From NCBI GenBank assembly GCA_934699305.1, contig CAKUWM010000104.1, positions 1 to 8,945 of the forward strand: a stretch of 8,945 nucleotides of DNA. Direction: 5' to 3'. Below, piece after piece: positions 1 to 6,826 of the stretch. The stretch is from an uncultured Saprospiraceae bacterium. Its GTDB lineage: Bacteria > Bacteroidota > Bacteroidia > Chitinophagales > Saprospiraceae. Both the position numbers and the translations under genes were made by a program. Numbering within the stretch: the stretch's first letter is position 1; every line of letters begins with the position of its first letter. The notes below the pieces were generated by a model. It did not search any database and was not told the DNA's origin. It saw nothing but the letters and a program-made list of their open reading frames with translations.

Positions 1-8
1 GGCTTACT

Positions 9-506
9 TTAGTCAGGCGTTGATAAACTGATTTTTATGAGCCATCTACCATTCTTATATTTTTTCTCTTCATAAAAGGTGAGGCTATCTTCACCTTCTA
101 TACTTAAATACTCAATTCCATGTTTCCTTTTTTGTATTACTTCTTTTTTGACAAAATTAAATCCATGACTTGTCAAGATTGACCTTATCTCCGGCGACAC
201 ACTCTGATACAACAACCAGTTGGCCTTTATTTCAAAGACATAGCTATCACAAAAATCAAATGCATCTAGCAAATGAGGACTACTCTTTGACGAATATGCT
301 TCTTTTTTGATGTCGCAACCGCAGTTACAACTTTTCCTAGAATGGACAGCCGAAATGTTCTTTAAATTTAACAAATTCAGCAAGTCAGATTTCACCATCA
401 AAGCCCTAACTTTGGCGCCTTGAAGGGAATCCGGCTTTACTTGAGCCTCCAGATGGGCGTTCATCCAAAAAGCTATGAACACTATTAAATATTTACTGAT
501 TTTCAC
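9..506 (-). CDS. Small secreted protein with a CxCxC cluster, function unknown
   Basis: I do not recognise this family. I place the start at the GTG at 506, giving 165 residues. The frame stays open further upstream to 653, but that would run into the divergent ABC gene and add a sequence with no signal-peptide character. From the GTG the protein opens with a lysine and a hydrophobic stretch (about residues 6-15) ending in HLEA-Q near residue 21, which looks like a type I signal peptide, so export to the periplasm or surface is inferred. The mature part has cysteines at about 60, 62 and 64 (CNCGC), with a fourth near 86. These could bind a metal or form disulfides. The C-terminal third is lysine-rich with alternating hydrophobic residues, suggesting beta strands. 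An ATG at 446 is an alternative start but would remove most of the signal peptide. The gene diverges from the ABC ATPase gene across an 86-nt gap. Confidence 0.6.
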   Translation of the reverse strand: MKISKYLIVFIAFWMNAHLEAQVKPDSLQGAKVRALMVKSDLLNLLNLKNISAVHSRKSCNCGCDIKKEAYSSKSSPHLLDAFDFCDSYVFEIKANWLLYQSVSPEIRSILTSHGFNFVKKEVIQKRKHGIEYLSIEGEDSLTFYEEKKYKNGRWLIKISLSTPD

Positions 507-539
507 CTTTTTTATTATAATACAAAGCCATACTAAATT

Positions 540-547
540 CAAATCTA
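540..547 (-). promoter_or_regulatory. Candidate -7 box for the secreted-protein gene
   Basis: The minus strand reads TAGATTTG, an exact match to the Bacteroidota -7 consensus TAnnTTTG, 33 nt before the GTG start at 506. No convincing TTTG lies at the expected 19-21 nt further upstream, so the call rests on one box and its position. Confidence 0.35.
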
Positions 548-568
548 TTAAGATATTATTATTTTTTC

Positions 569-576
569 TATTTTCG
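569..576 (+). promoter_or_regulatory. Candidate -7 box for the ABC ATPase gene
   Basis: TATTTTCG differs from TAnnTTTG at one conserved position and ends 16 nt before the ATG at 593. No clear -33 element precedes it. The call depends mainly on position within the short divergent gap. Confidence 0.25.
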
Positions 577-592
577 CAACAAATAAATTTCA

Positions 593-1528
593 ATGGAAGA
601 CAGTATTCTGAGTGTAAAAAACGTATCAAAGTATTATAGTGGCCATCAGGCATTGAATGACGTTAGCTTTGAAGTTCAAAGAGGTTGCATCTTCGGACTT
701 CTGGGACCTAATGGCGCCGGCAAGACATCATTAATTCGTATTATTACTAATATCACACAAGCCGACCAAGGCTCCGTTTTATTTGAAGGAAAAAACACAA
801 CGAGCATCGATAGAGGGCTTATTGCCTATATGCCTGAAGAACGAGGGTTGTACAAAAAGATGAAAGTCGCCGAACAATTGGAATACCTCGCTGCTTTAAG
901 ACATATTCCCGAACAGGAAGCACGCAATAGAATTGGGTTTTGGCTTGAAAAATTTAGCATTTCTGATTGGGCGTACAAAAAGATCGAAGAACTGTCAAAA
1001 GGGATGCAACAAAAAATTCAATTTATTGCAACCATCCTCCACAAACCATCTTTTTTAATTCTTGATGAGCCTTTTTCTGGATTAGACCCCGTTAATACCG
1101 AACTCCTCAAAGAAGAAATCCTTAATTTAAACAAAAATGGGACGACACTCATGTTTTCTACTCACAGAATGGAGCAAGTTGAAGAGATTTGTAATAGAAT
1201 TGTATTAATTAATCAAGGTAAAAAAGTCTTGGACAGTACTATTTCAGAAACAAAACAGGTGTGGAAGGAAGGGCTTTTCCATCTTCAATTTGAGCAGCCC
1301 GTAGTGACTCACACTGATATTCCAGCCAACATCGAGATAAAGAAGGTAGAAGGTAATGATATCTGGATTAAGACATTTAATCTTCAGCTTTTAAATTCTT
1401 TCATTGCGTCTCAATTAAACAAAGGCAACCTATTACACAGCATGAATGAAAGTCTACCTTCTCTCAATGAAATATTTATAAAAACTGTCGGAGGTGCTCA
1501 GCCTAGCAACCCCGTTTCTCAAAATTAA
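593..1528 (+). CDS. ABC transporter ATP-binding protein (ABC-2 / NatA-like exporter family)
   Basis: This 311-residue protein is the cytoplasmic ATPase subunit of an ABC exporter. All nucleotide-binding motifs are visible: Walker A GPNGAGKTS at residues 38-46, signature LSKGMQQK at 134-141, Walker B FLILDEP at 154-160, the SGLDP D-loop, and the switch histidine at 191 (STHRMEQ). At the Q-loop the sequence is YMPEERGLY (residues 79-87), with Glu in place of Gln, a variant I associate with the NatA/YhaQ-type subfamily. The region from about 220 onward resembles the C-terminal extension (DUF4162-like) of that group. Such ATPases normally pair with an ABC-2 membrane permease encoded directly downstream. 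Here the next gene converges from the other strand only 5 nt away, so the partner must lie elsewhere or be shared. The substrate cannot be deduced; sodium, drugs or surface polymers are all possible for the family. Confidence 0.92.
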   Translation: MEDSILSVKNVSKYYSGHQALNDVSFEVQRGCIFGLLGPNGAGKTSLIRIITNITQADQGSVLFEGKNTTSIDRGLIAYMPEERGLYKKMKVAEQLEYLAALRHIPEQEARNRIGFWLEKFSISDWAYKKIEELSKGMQQKIQFIATILHKPSFLILDEPFSGLDPVNTELLKEEILNLNKNGTTLMFSTHRMEQVEEICNRIVLINQGKKVLDSTISETKQVWKEGLFHLQFEQPVVTHTDIPANIEIKKVEGNDIWIKTFNLQLLNSFIASQLNKGNLLHSMNESLPSLNEIFIKTVGGAQPSNPVSQN

Positions 1529-1533
1529 AGTTC

Positions 1534-2673
1534 TTATTTGCCAAAATATAACTGATAAGCTTGATCTGTAAAAGAAAAACCTATATAGCCCAGGTTAACT
1601 TCCGAAACCATTATGATAAACAGATCATTGTTATTAATTTCATCTTGCAAGTTGATATCAGGAATGGTCATTTTTTGGCCATCCGGTCTTTTGCGTTCAG
1701 GCCATATCTCGGAAAAATAATACCAAAATTGATTGTTTTGAAACATGTTGGGAAAGTCAAGATAAACCATCGTCCAATAAAAGCTATCCGATATAGAAAT
1801 TATCTTCAAAGATGATTTTTTGCTGGAATCTATCTGCTGATAAGAAGCATAAGCGTAGGGACCGCCTTTTAGTTTTTGGATTAGATTTAATCCATCCCCG
1901 ATATCTGCATCTGTATATTCCGGATAGTCACTTTGTCGAATTGTTTTAGCAAATTTAGGCAATTGCTTTCCTGAAACATCCTCAATAATGTTTACAAGAG
2001 AATCTCTAATCAAACTTCCCCCATACATAGACCAATGTGTCCCATACCTGGGAAAAAGATCAAATCGAGAAGTATCTGTTATTTTCATAAAATAAGCATT
2101 ACAATCCAAAATCGGCATCTGATTCTTTGCAAAGTACTTAATATACCGGCCATAATTGGTTGTTATCTGCTTTGACTTTAGATAATTGGGTACCTTTTGG
2201 GGAAAAAAGCGGGCTTTGTTGGGAGCGATTACAACAACAATATGTTTTCCCATTCGATTAAAGGTATCTGACAACATTTTCAGCTTTCTAACCCTGTCAT
2301 TAATGATGGAGTCGCCAACATAATTTTCTCCTGACATAGATTCAATGTACGGCTTTTCAAACAAATAACTGTCTTTGCCCACTATCACACCATTGGCATA
2401 CGCTTTTTCAAAAAGAGAGAACCCAATTTGGTTATGCAATCGAACTAAATCATTTCTAAATCCAAATTGATCATTCAAATATTTTTCTTTTTCGCGCTGA
2501 TAATCTCCATTTATCCAACCCTTTATGGAAAACTCGACATCCTGGGCAATGACCACTCCACCCTTCAATTCACCACCATTAAATATGTGCAAACCCCATT
2601 GTACTATAGGAGTAAATAAGATTACCATCCACAAAATCATCAAATTCCTTTTTGCTTTGTTAGCCATTCTCAT
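1534..2673 (-). CDS. AlgX/AlgJ-like SGNH-type membrane-anchored acyltransferase partner of the MBOAT protein
   Basis: A 379-residue protein predicted to act on the outer face of the inner membrane in O-acylation of a surface or secreted glycan. After a basic N-terminus there is one hydrophobic segment (about residues 11-29), then a long soluble domain. The motif GTHWSMYG at 211-218 aligns by eye with the DxHW element of AlgX/AlgJ proteins, with His213 as the likely catalytic histidine. SDSF at 295-298 looks like the GDSF block carrying the nucleophilic serine (Ser297). The Asp expected two residues before the His is replaced by Gly211. I choose the ATG at 2673, which shares its A with the TGA of the upstream MBOAT gene (TGATG), over the TTG one codon earlier. 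That overlap suggests translational coupling and a joint function. Family assignment is fairly sure; substrate and acyl group are unknown. Confidence 0.8.
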   Translation of the reverse strand: MRMANKAKRNLMILWMVILFTPIVQWGLHIFNGGELKGGVVIAQDVEFSIKGWINGDYQREKEKYLNDQFGFRNDLVRLHNQIGFSLFEKAYANGVIVGKDSYLFEKPYIESMSGENYVGDSIINDRVRKLKMLSDTFNRMGKHIVVVIAPNKARFFPQKVPNYLKSKQITTNYGRYIKYFAKNQMPILDCNAYFMKITDTSRFDLFPRYGTHWSMYGGSLIRDSLVNIIEDVSGKQLPKFAKTIRQSDYPEYTDADIGDGLNLIQKLKGGPYAYASYQQIDSSKKSSLKIISISDSFYWTMVYLDFPNMFQNNQFWYYFSEIWPERKRPDGQKMTIPDINLQDEINNNDLFIIMVSEVNLGYIGFSFTDQAYQLYFGK

Positions 2674-4094
2674 CAAAATCTAAAATAAATAAATGGATTA
2701 AAGCCAAAACTTGTTATCGATGCTATCGACAACACGAATAAAATGAGGATTATCGGGCTTATCAAATAATGCTGTTTTAATGTAAATTCACCTTCATACA
2801 CTGTTTCTTGAATAGATTTTGTCTTCTGAAAGACAGCAAAAAATGAAAAAAAGATAGCTATGCAAAACATTGTAATAAACTGCATATCAGCATGCAAAGT
2901 TACACCGGATTGCATCGCAAACATCCTGCCTAAAAATGTTATAGCACCATCGAAGTGCTCAACCCGAAAGAATACCCACCCTATGACAACAAAGAAAAAT
3001 GTCAATATTATGGGGATAAACCGACCCATCAGATCATACATCTTTGATAGAAAGAGCCTCTCAATTACCAAAAAACAGCCGTGATATACTCCCCATAACA
3101 CAAAGTTCCATGATGCACCATGCCATAAGCCCGAAGCGACAAAAACCAACCAAAGATTGAAATATGTCCTTCCTGCCGACAACCTATTGCCTCCCAATGG
3201 TATATAAAGATAATTGCGCATCCATGTTCCCAGAGTAATGTGCCATCGTCGCCAAAACTCTGTAATACTGCGACTGACGTATGGGCTGTTGAAGTTTTCA
3301 GGCAGCTTAAACCCCATCATTTTGGCTATTCCAAGTGCCATATCTGAATACCCGCTAAAGTCAAAATAAATCTGGAATGTATATGCCAGAATTCCAATCC
3401 ACGCCGTCCCGGTGCTCAATGAATGATAATCCTGCGCAAATACAAGGTCTGCCTGAGCTCCCATTTGATTCGCTATTAAAACTTTCTTCGCCAGTCCGAT
3501 GACAAAACGATAAAATCCGGCCAAACGATTATCATTATTCTCATTTGCCGAGCGGTCGGTTATCTGATCGGCTATATCGTGATACCTCACAATAGGCCCT
3601 GCAATCAATTTTGGGAATAATATAATGTAGAGTTGATAGTCCCAAAAATTCTTTAATGGCTTGTGTATCCTTCGATATACATCTACCACATAGGTAATCG
3701 TTTCGAAGGTATAGAAAGAAATCCCAATAGGTAAAACGAGCTTTGTCCATTCAACATGCCGAATACCAAGACCTTGAAGTAAAATATTGAAATTCTCAAT
3801 AAAGAAATTGGAATATTTAAAGTAAACCAAAAGCCCCAGGTTGACAGATACGGATATAATCAGCAACAGTCGTCGTTTCAGCACGGACTGCATCCGATCC
3901 ATATTTCTTACCAGGATAAAATCCAATAAGGTTGTGCCTAAAATGACAAAAATAAACTTAGGTGCACCCCATGCATAAAAAAAAATAGAAAATACAAGAA
4001 TGCTGATATTCTTGTATTTTCTATCAATTATAAAGTAGAGAAGTAAAAATACAGGTAAAAAATACAGTACAAATACAATACTTGAAAATACCAT
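2673..4094 (-). CDS. MBOAT family O-acyltransferase (AlgI/DltB-like)
   Basis: A 473-residue polytopic membrane protein expected to take acyl groups, usually acetyl from acetyl-CoA, and pass them across the inner membrane for attachment to a glycan or other envelope polymer. Family landmarks are clear: LPIGISFYTFETITYVVDVYR at about 121-141 (described here only as a landmark), YFDFSGYSDMALG near 243-255, the block around EFWRRWHITLGTW (279-291, His285), and SGLWHGASWNF at 321-331 containing the catalytic-type His325. Many hydrophobic segments lie between these. Length is usual for AlgI-like proteins. It follows pdhA by 16 nt and ends in a TGATG overlap with the AlgX-like gene, so co-transcription is likely. 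A perfect inverted repeat followed by a T-run lies within codons 24-39. The acceptor polymer cannot be inferred because no glycosyltransferase or export gene is in view. Confidence 0.93.
   Translation of the reverse strand: MVFSSIVFVLYFLPVFLLLYFIIDRKYKNISILVFSIFFYAWGAPKFIFVILGTTLLDFILVRNMDRMQSVLKRRLLLIISVSVNLGLLVYFKYSNFFIENFNILLQGLGIRHVEWTKLVLPIGISFYTFETITYVVDVYRRIHKPLKNFWDYQLYIILFPKLIAGPIVRYHDIADQITDRSANENNDNRLAGFYRFVIGLAKKVLIANQMGAQADLVFAQDYHSLSTGTAWIGILAYTFQIYFDFSGYSDMALGIAKMMGFKLPENFNSPYVSRSITEFWRRWHITLGTWMRNYLYIPLGGNRLSAGRTYFNLWLVFVASGLWHGASWNFVLWGVYHGCFLVIERLFLSKMYDLMGRFIPIILTFFFVVIGWVFFRVEHFDGAITFLGRMFAMQSGVTLHADMQFITMFCIAIFFSFFAVFQKTKSIQETVYEGEFTLKQHYLISPIILILFVLSIASITSFGFNPFIYFRF
2711..2733 (-). 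repeat. Imperfect 10-bp inverted repeat near the 3' end of the MBOAT gene
   Basis: The arms are 2711-2720 and 2724-2733 with a 3-nt loop and one mismatch. On the coding strand that mismatch becomes a G-U wobble. The hairpin would sit about 40-60 nt before the TGATG junction with the AlgX-like gene, where it could affect mRNA stability or coupled translation. It may also be chance in an AT-rich coding region. Confidence 0.3.
3977..4024 (-). repeat. Perfect 17-bp inverted repeat plus T-run inside the MBOAT gene
   Basis: Positions 3985-4001 (ATAGAAAATACAAGAAT) are exactly complementary to 4008-4024, with a 6-nt loop at 4002-4007. On the coding (minus) strand the hairpin is followed at once by eight more T residues (3984-3977), part of a run of nine. 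This is the layout of a Rho-independent terminator, although the stem holds only three G-C pairs. It falls about 70-110 nt inside the reading frame, covering codons 24-39, which encode a normal-looking membrane segment. A role in attenuation is inference. Confidence 0.6.
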
Positions 4095-4110
4095 TTACCC
4101 GATACAATTA

Positions 4111-5124
4111 TCAATCCCTCATATATGGATAATCTCCTTCGACATAGTTGTCAATGTATAATTCTTCATGCGAAGGCCAAGGTGAATCTTCAGCAAATTG
4201 AACAGCATCTTCCATTTCATCCTTGATACTCTCTTGAATTTCAATAACTCGTGCCTCACTTAATAATCCATCTTCTTTGAATGAATGCTCAAGCATACCG
4301 ATAGGATCCAAAGTCTTATAATGCTCCAATTCTTCTTTGGTACGATATAGTCCCGGATCACTTACACTATGTCCACGATATCGATATGTCTTTATCTCCA
4401 GATAATACGGACCATTCCCTGCACGAATATGCTCTACTGCCTTGGTTACTGCTTCATGTACCGCTTCAGCACGCATCCCGTCAACCTGCTCACTGGGCAT
4501 ATCATAACTAAGACCAATCTTCACCATATCTGTAACATTAGATGTCCTGGCGACAGATGTTCCCATTGCATATTGATTGTTTTCACAGATAAATAATACC
4601 GGAAGCTTCCAATTCATCGCCATATTGAATGTTTCATGCAGTGCCCCTTGTCTTGCTGCACCATCACCAAATAAAGTCACACAAACATTATCTGTCTTAT
4701 TGTATTTCTCAGCAAATGCTATTCCTGCTCCGATAGGAATCTGAGCGCCTACAATCCCATTTCCTCCGAAAAACTTGTGTTCTTTAGAGAAAAAGTGCAT
4801 TGAACCGCCTTTCCCTTTGACACAACCGGTATCTTTTCCAAATAATTCAGCCATACACTCACGTGAAGTCATCCCCTTCATCAAGGCTAGTCCGTGAACC
4901 CGATAAGCCGTAACCATACAATCTTCCGGCTTCAGAGCCGTCTTAAGCCCGGCAGCAATAGCTTCCTGCCCAATATAAACGTGACAAAATCCCCTTATCT
5001 TCTGCTGGGAATACATCAACAACGTCTTCTCTTCGAACCTCCTAATCCTTAACATTGTCTCATACCATGTGGCATAAGTATCTTCTGAGTACTTGGATTT
5101 CTTCTTCTTGGCGGTAGTTTGCAT
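4111..5124 (-). CDS. pdhA: Pyruvate dehydrogenase E1 component, alpha subunit
   Basis: This 337-residue protein is the thiamine-diphosphate-binding alpha subunit of the E1 heterotetramer. With the beta subunit it decarboxylates pyruvate and passes the acetyl group to lipoyl-E2, leading to acetyl-CoA. The ThDP motif begins with GDGAARQG at 153 and closes with ENN at 181-183. The conserved loop YRYRGHSVSDP lies at about 247-257, including His251. The N-terminal block RIRRFEEK and the GGSMH region near 106-110 also fit the family. Length and start (ATG at 5124) are normal, with a short lysine-rich leader. A branched-chain 2-oxoacid E1 alpha is less likely given the length and the YRYRGHSVSDP loop. 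Neither E1 beta nor E2 follows; instead an MBOAT gene starts 16 nt downstream. The divergent neighbour recF lies 222 nt away, leaving room for its own promoter. Confidence 0.93.
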   Translation of the reverse strand: MQTTAKKKKSKYSEDTYATWYETMLRIRRFEEKTLLMYSQQKIRGFCHVYIGQEAIAAGLKTALKPEDCMVTAYRVHGLALMKGMTSRECMAELFGKDTGCVKGKGGSMHFFSKEHKFFGGNGIVGAQIPIGAGIAFAEKYNKTDNVCVTLFGDGAARQGALHETFNMAMNWKLPVLFICENNQYAMGTSVARTSNVTDMVKIGLSYDMPSEQVDGMRAEAVHEAVTKAVEHIRAGNGPYYLEIKTYRYRGHSVSDPGLYRTKEELEHYKTLDPIGMLEHSFKEDGLLSEARVIEIQESIKDEMEDAVQFAEDSPWPSHEELYIDNYVEGDYPYMRD

Positions 5125-5156
5125 GAATCTATCTATATTTATTTAAGTTTAAACCG

Positions 5157-5164
5157 TAAAAATA
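5157..5164 (-). promoter_or_regulatory. Weak candidate -7 box upstream of pdhA
   Basis: The minus strand reads TATTTTTA, one conserved position away from TAnnTTTG, 32 nt before the pdhA ATG. No TTG is found at the proper upstream spacing. The rest of the 222-nt gap 5125-5346 shows no open frame or hairpin I can support. Confidence 0.2.
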
Positions 5165-5278
5165 GGCATTTATCCCATATTGAAGGCTATAATTTTTTAT
5201 TACCTGTTTAGATACCCTAATTTCGGACATTTCACACACACTGCCAACAAATAGGATTATTCGCAAAAAAAGGTTTTA

Positions 5279-5310
5279 TTGCTAATGCCCAAAAAAAATC
5301 TCTATCTTTA
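5279..5310 (+). promoter_or_regulatory. Candidate promoter for recF
   Basis: TTG at 5279-5281 and TATCTTTA at 5303-5310 are separated by 21 nt, matching the Bacteroidota -33/-7 arrangement with one mismatch in the -7 box (final A for G). The -7 box ends 36 nt before the recF ATG. Confidence 0.4.
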
Positions 5311-5346
5311 ATTTTTAAAGTCAACAAAGTTATTGATTCCTATAGT

Positions 5347-6459
5347 ATGTTTTTGAAACAACTTCATTTGATTCAATTTAAAAATTTTGATAAACTCGAC
5401 ATTGCGCTGTCTGAAGGAATCAACATCTTTACTGGAAATAATGGTCAAGGCAAGACCAATTTATTAGATGCCGTATATTTGCTTTGTATGACAAAGTCCT
5501 ATTTCCAATATTCCGAAAAGAATATTATACAGTTTGGAAAGGACTTTTTTCGTGTGAAAGGAATTTTTACAAAAGACAATAAAGATGTTGTAATCGACTG
5601 TAAATACAAGCTTCCCGGACAGAAATCCCTGATTAAAGACGATAAAGATATAAAAAAATATGCTTCCTTTATCGGGTTTCTGCCTATCGTCATCATAACT
5701 CCCGGAGATATCCAACTTATCGAAGAAGGGAGTGAGGAAAGAAGGCGGTTTATGGACATTTCTATTTGTCAAATAGATCCTATCTATACAGAAAATCTTA
5801 CCAAATACAACAAGTTGTTGAAACAAAGAAACAGTTTATTAAAAAGTTTGAACCAACAAAAACTCCAGCAACAGGAACTTTTGGAATTTTACAATCAAGA
5901 AATGGCTAAAATCTCAGTCTCTATTGTACAATCTAGACAAAATTTTACAGATGAAATTGCATATTTATATCAAGAAATATATGGATCTCTTACTGATAAA
6001 GCCGAAAAAGTAAGCATGCAATATCAACCCGACTGTATAGGCGATACTTCCGATTTCTTAAAGCTTTATAATCAAAATTTAAAGAAAGATATAATTCTGG
6101 AGAGGACAACCCATGGAATACACAAAGACGATCTCGAGTTTGTACTTGAAGATATGCCCGTCAAGAAAATTGGCTCTCAAGGACAAATTAAATCCACCAT
6201 TTTTGCCGCAAAGCTTTCACAATATCAATGGCTTAAAAATGCGTCTTCTACTTTACCCATTCTTTTGCTGGATGATATTTTCGATAAATTAGATCACGAT
6301 AGAGTGACTAATTTAATGAAAATTATTGATAATAATATCTATGGTCAAATCTTCATTACAGATACCTATCGGGAAAGAGTCCGTTCTATTCTTCCCAAAC
6401 TAAATAAAAAGTCAATTTGTTTCAATATCCATCAAGGCAACATAAATCAATATGAGTAA
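5347..6459 (+). CDS. recF: DNA replication and repair protein RecF
   Basis: RecF is an SMC-like ATPase that, with RecO and RecR, helps load RecA at single-strand gaps. The 370-residue length is typical. The N-terminus FLKQLHLIQFKNFDKL leads into Walker A GNNGQGKTN at 30-38. The central part (about 150-210) is glutamine- and lysine-rich and probably forms the coiled arm of the SMC-like fold. The ABC-type signature appears as GSQGQIKST at 276-284 and Walker B as LPILLLDDIFDKLD at 303-316, with Asp309-Asp310 at the catalytic end. The QIK in the signature replaces the more usual QQ(R/K) residues but keeps the SQGQ core. The start is the ATG at 5347. The stop overlaps the DciA-like gene by 8 nt, so the two are probably translated as a unit. 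No dnaA or dnaN is adjacent, which as I recall is usual in Bacteroidota. Confidence 0.96.
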   Translation: MFLKQLHLIQFKNFDKLDIALSEGINIFTGNNGQGKTNLLDAVYLLCMTKSYFQYSEKNIIQFGKDFFRVKGIFTKDNKDVVIDCKYKLPGQKSLIKDDKDIKKYASFIGFLPIVIITPGDIQLIEEGSEERRRFMDISICQIDPIYTENLTKYNKLLKQRNSLLKSLNQQKLQQQELLEFYNQEMAKISVSIVQSRQNFTDEIAYLYQEIYGSLTDKAEKVSMQYQPDCIGDTSDFLKLYNQNLKKDIILERTTHGIHKDDLEFVLEDMPVKKIGSQGQIKSTIFAAKLSQYQWLKNASSTLPILLLDDIFDKLDHDRVTNLMKIIDNNIYGQIFITDTYRERVRSILPKLNKKSICFNIHQGNINQYE

Positions 6460-6751
6460 GTTATTTGGCACGAATGAAAAATCTTTCAAAGAGTTGATGG
6501 CAGAATACGTCAAAAGCCCCGGGATCCGACAACAATATCGTAAAATTGTACTTAAAACCACCTGGGAAGAAAATATGGGAGCACTGATAAGCAAATATAC
6601 TAAACGCATAACTTTATATAATGGCATCCTAACAGTTTATGTTTCTTCTACCCCATTACGACAGGAACTTCACTTCAAAAAAGAGCATATAAAAGATATG
6701 TTTAACACTGCACTTGGTGAGGAGTTAATCCAACAGGTTAAAATTAGTTAA
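6452..6751 (+). CDS. DUF721 family protein, DciA-like
   Basis: A 99-residue protein matching the DUF721/DciA family by pattern: a short N-terminal helix region, a tryptophan at 38 followed by an acidic/neutral turn (WEENMGALISKYT), then ITLYNGILTVYVSSTPLRQEL at about 53-73, the beta-hairpin and helix of the KH-like core. DciA proteins act in loading the replicative helicase in bacteria without DnaC or DnaI. Transfer of that role to this short Bacteroidota form is by family relation only. The ATG lies inside the last codons of recF (overlap ATGAGTAA), implying translational coupling and a shared transcript. No terminator is visible between its stop and the tRNA gene 75 nt downstream. Confidence 0.85.
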   Translation: MSKLFGTNEKSFKELMAEYVKSPGIRQQYRKIVLKTTWEENMGALISKYTKRITLYNGILTVYVSSTPLRQELHFKKEHIKDMFNTALGEELIQQVKIS

Positions 6752-6802
6752 ACCTATATTCCTCATTTCAAAATGTTATTCGCATTGTAACAAAAAAACT
6801 AT

Positions 6803-6810
6803 TACATTTG
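6803..6810 (+). promoter_or_regulatory. Candidate -7 box for tRNA-Arg
   Basis: TACATTTG is an exact match to TAnnTTTG and ends 16 nt before the first base of the tRNA. The nearest upstream TTG (6785-6787) is only 15 nt away, shorter than usual, so the -33 element is uncertain. Read-through from the recF operon is also possible. Confidence 0.4.
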
Positions 6811-6826
6811 TGCACTTTTTAGTGAA

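Noticed and set aside
507..653. Upstream extension of the minus-strand secreted-protein frame to 653
   Set aside because: It overlaps the first 61 nt of the clearly real ABC ATPase gene and the divergent promoter gap, and it would bury the signal peptide internally. The GTG at 506 is preferred.
1561..1815. Open frame on the plus strand opposite the AlgX-like gene
   Set aside because: It lies wholly antisense to a well-supported gene and its product shows no recognisable domain.
2665..2676. TTG at 2676 or ATG at 2667 as start of the AlgX-like gene
   Set aside because: The ATG at 2673 forms the classic TGATG junction; the TTG offers no advantage and the later ATG loses coupling.
3541..3750. 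Minus-strand frame in another phase inside the MBOAT gene
   Set aside because: It is out of phase with the conserved MBOAT landmarks that span the same bases.
4369..4596. Plus-strand frame opposite pdhA rich in Cys, Ile and His
   Set aside because: It mirrors the codons of the conserved E1 alpha loop and ThDP region; shadow of a real gene.
5464..5826. Two open frames on the minus strand within recF, up to 120 codons
   Set aside because: RecF motifs run continuously on the plus strand across this region; the antisense products are low in recognisable features.
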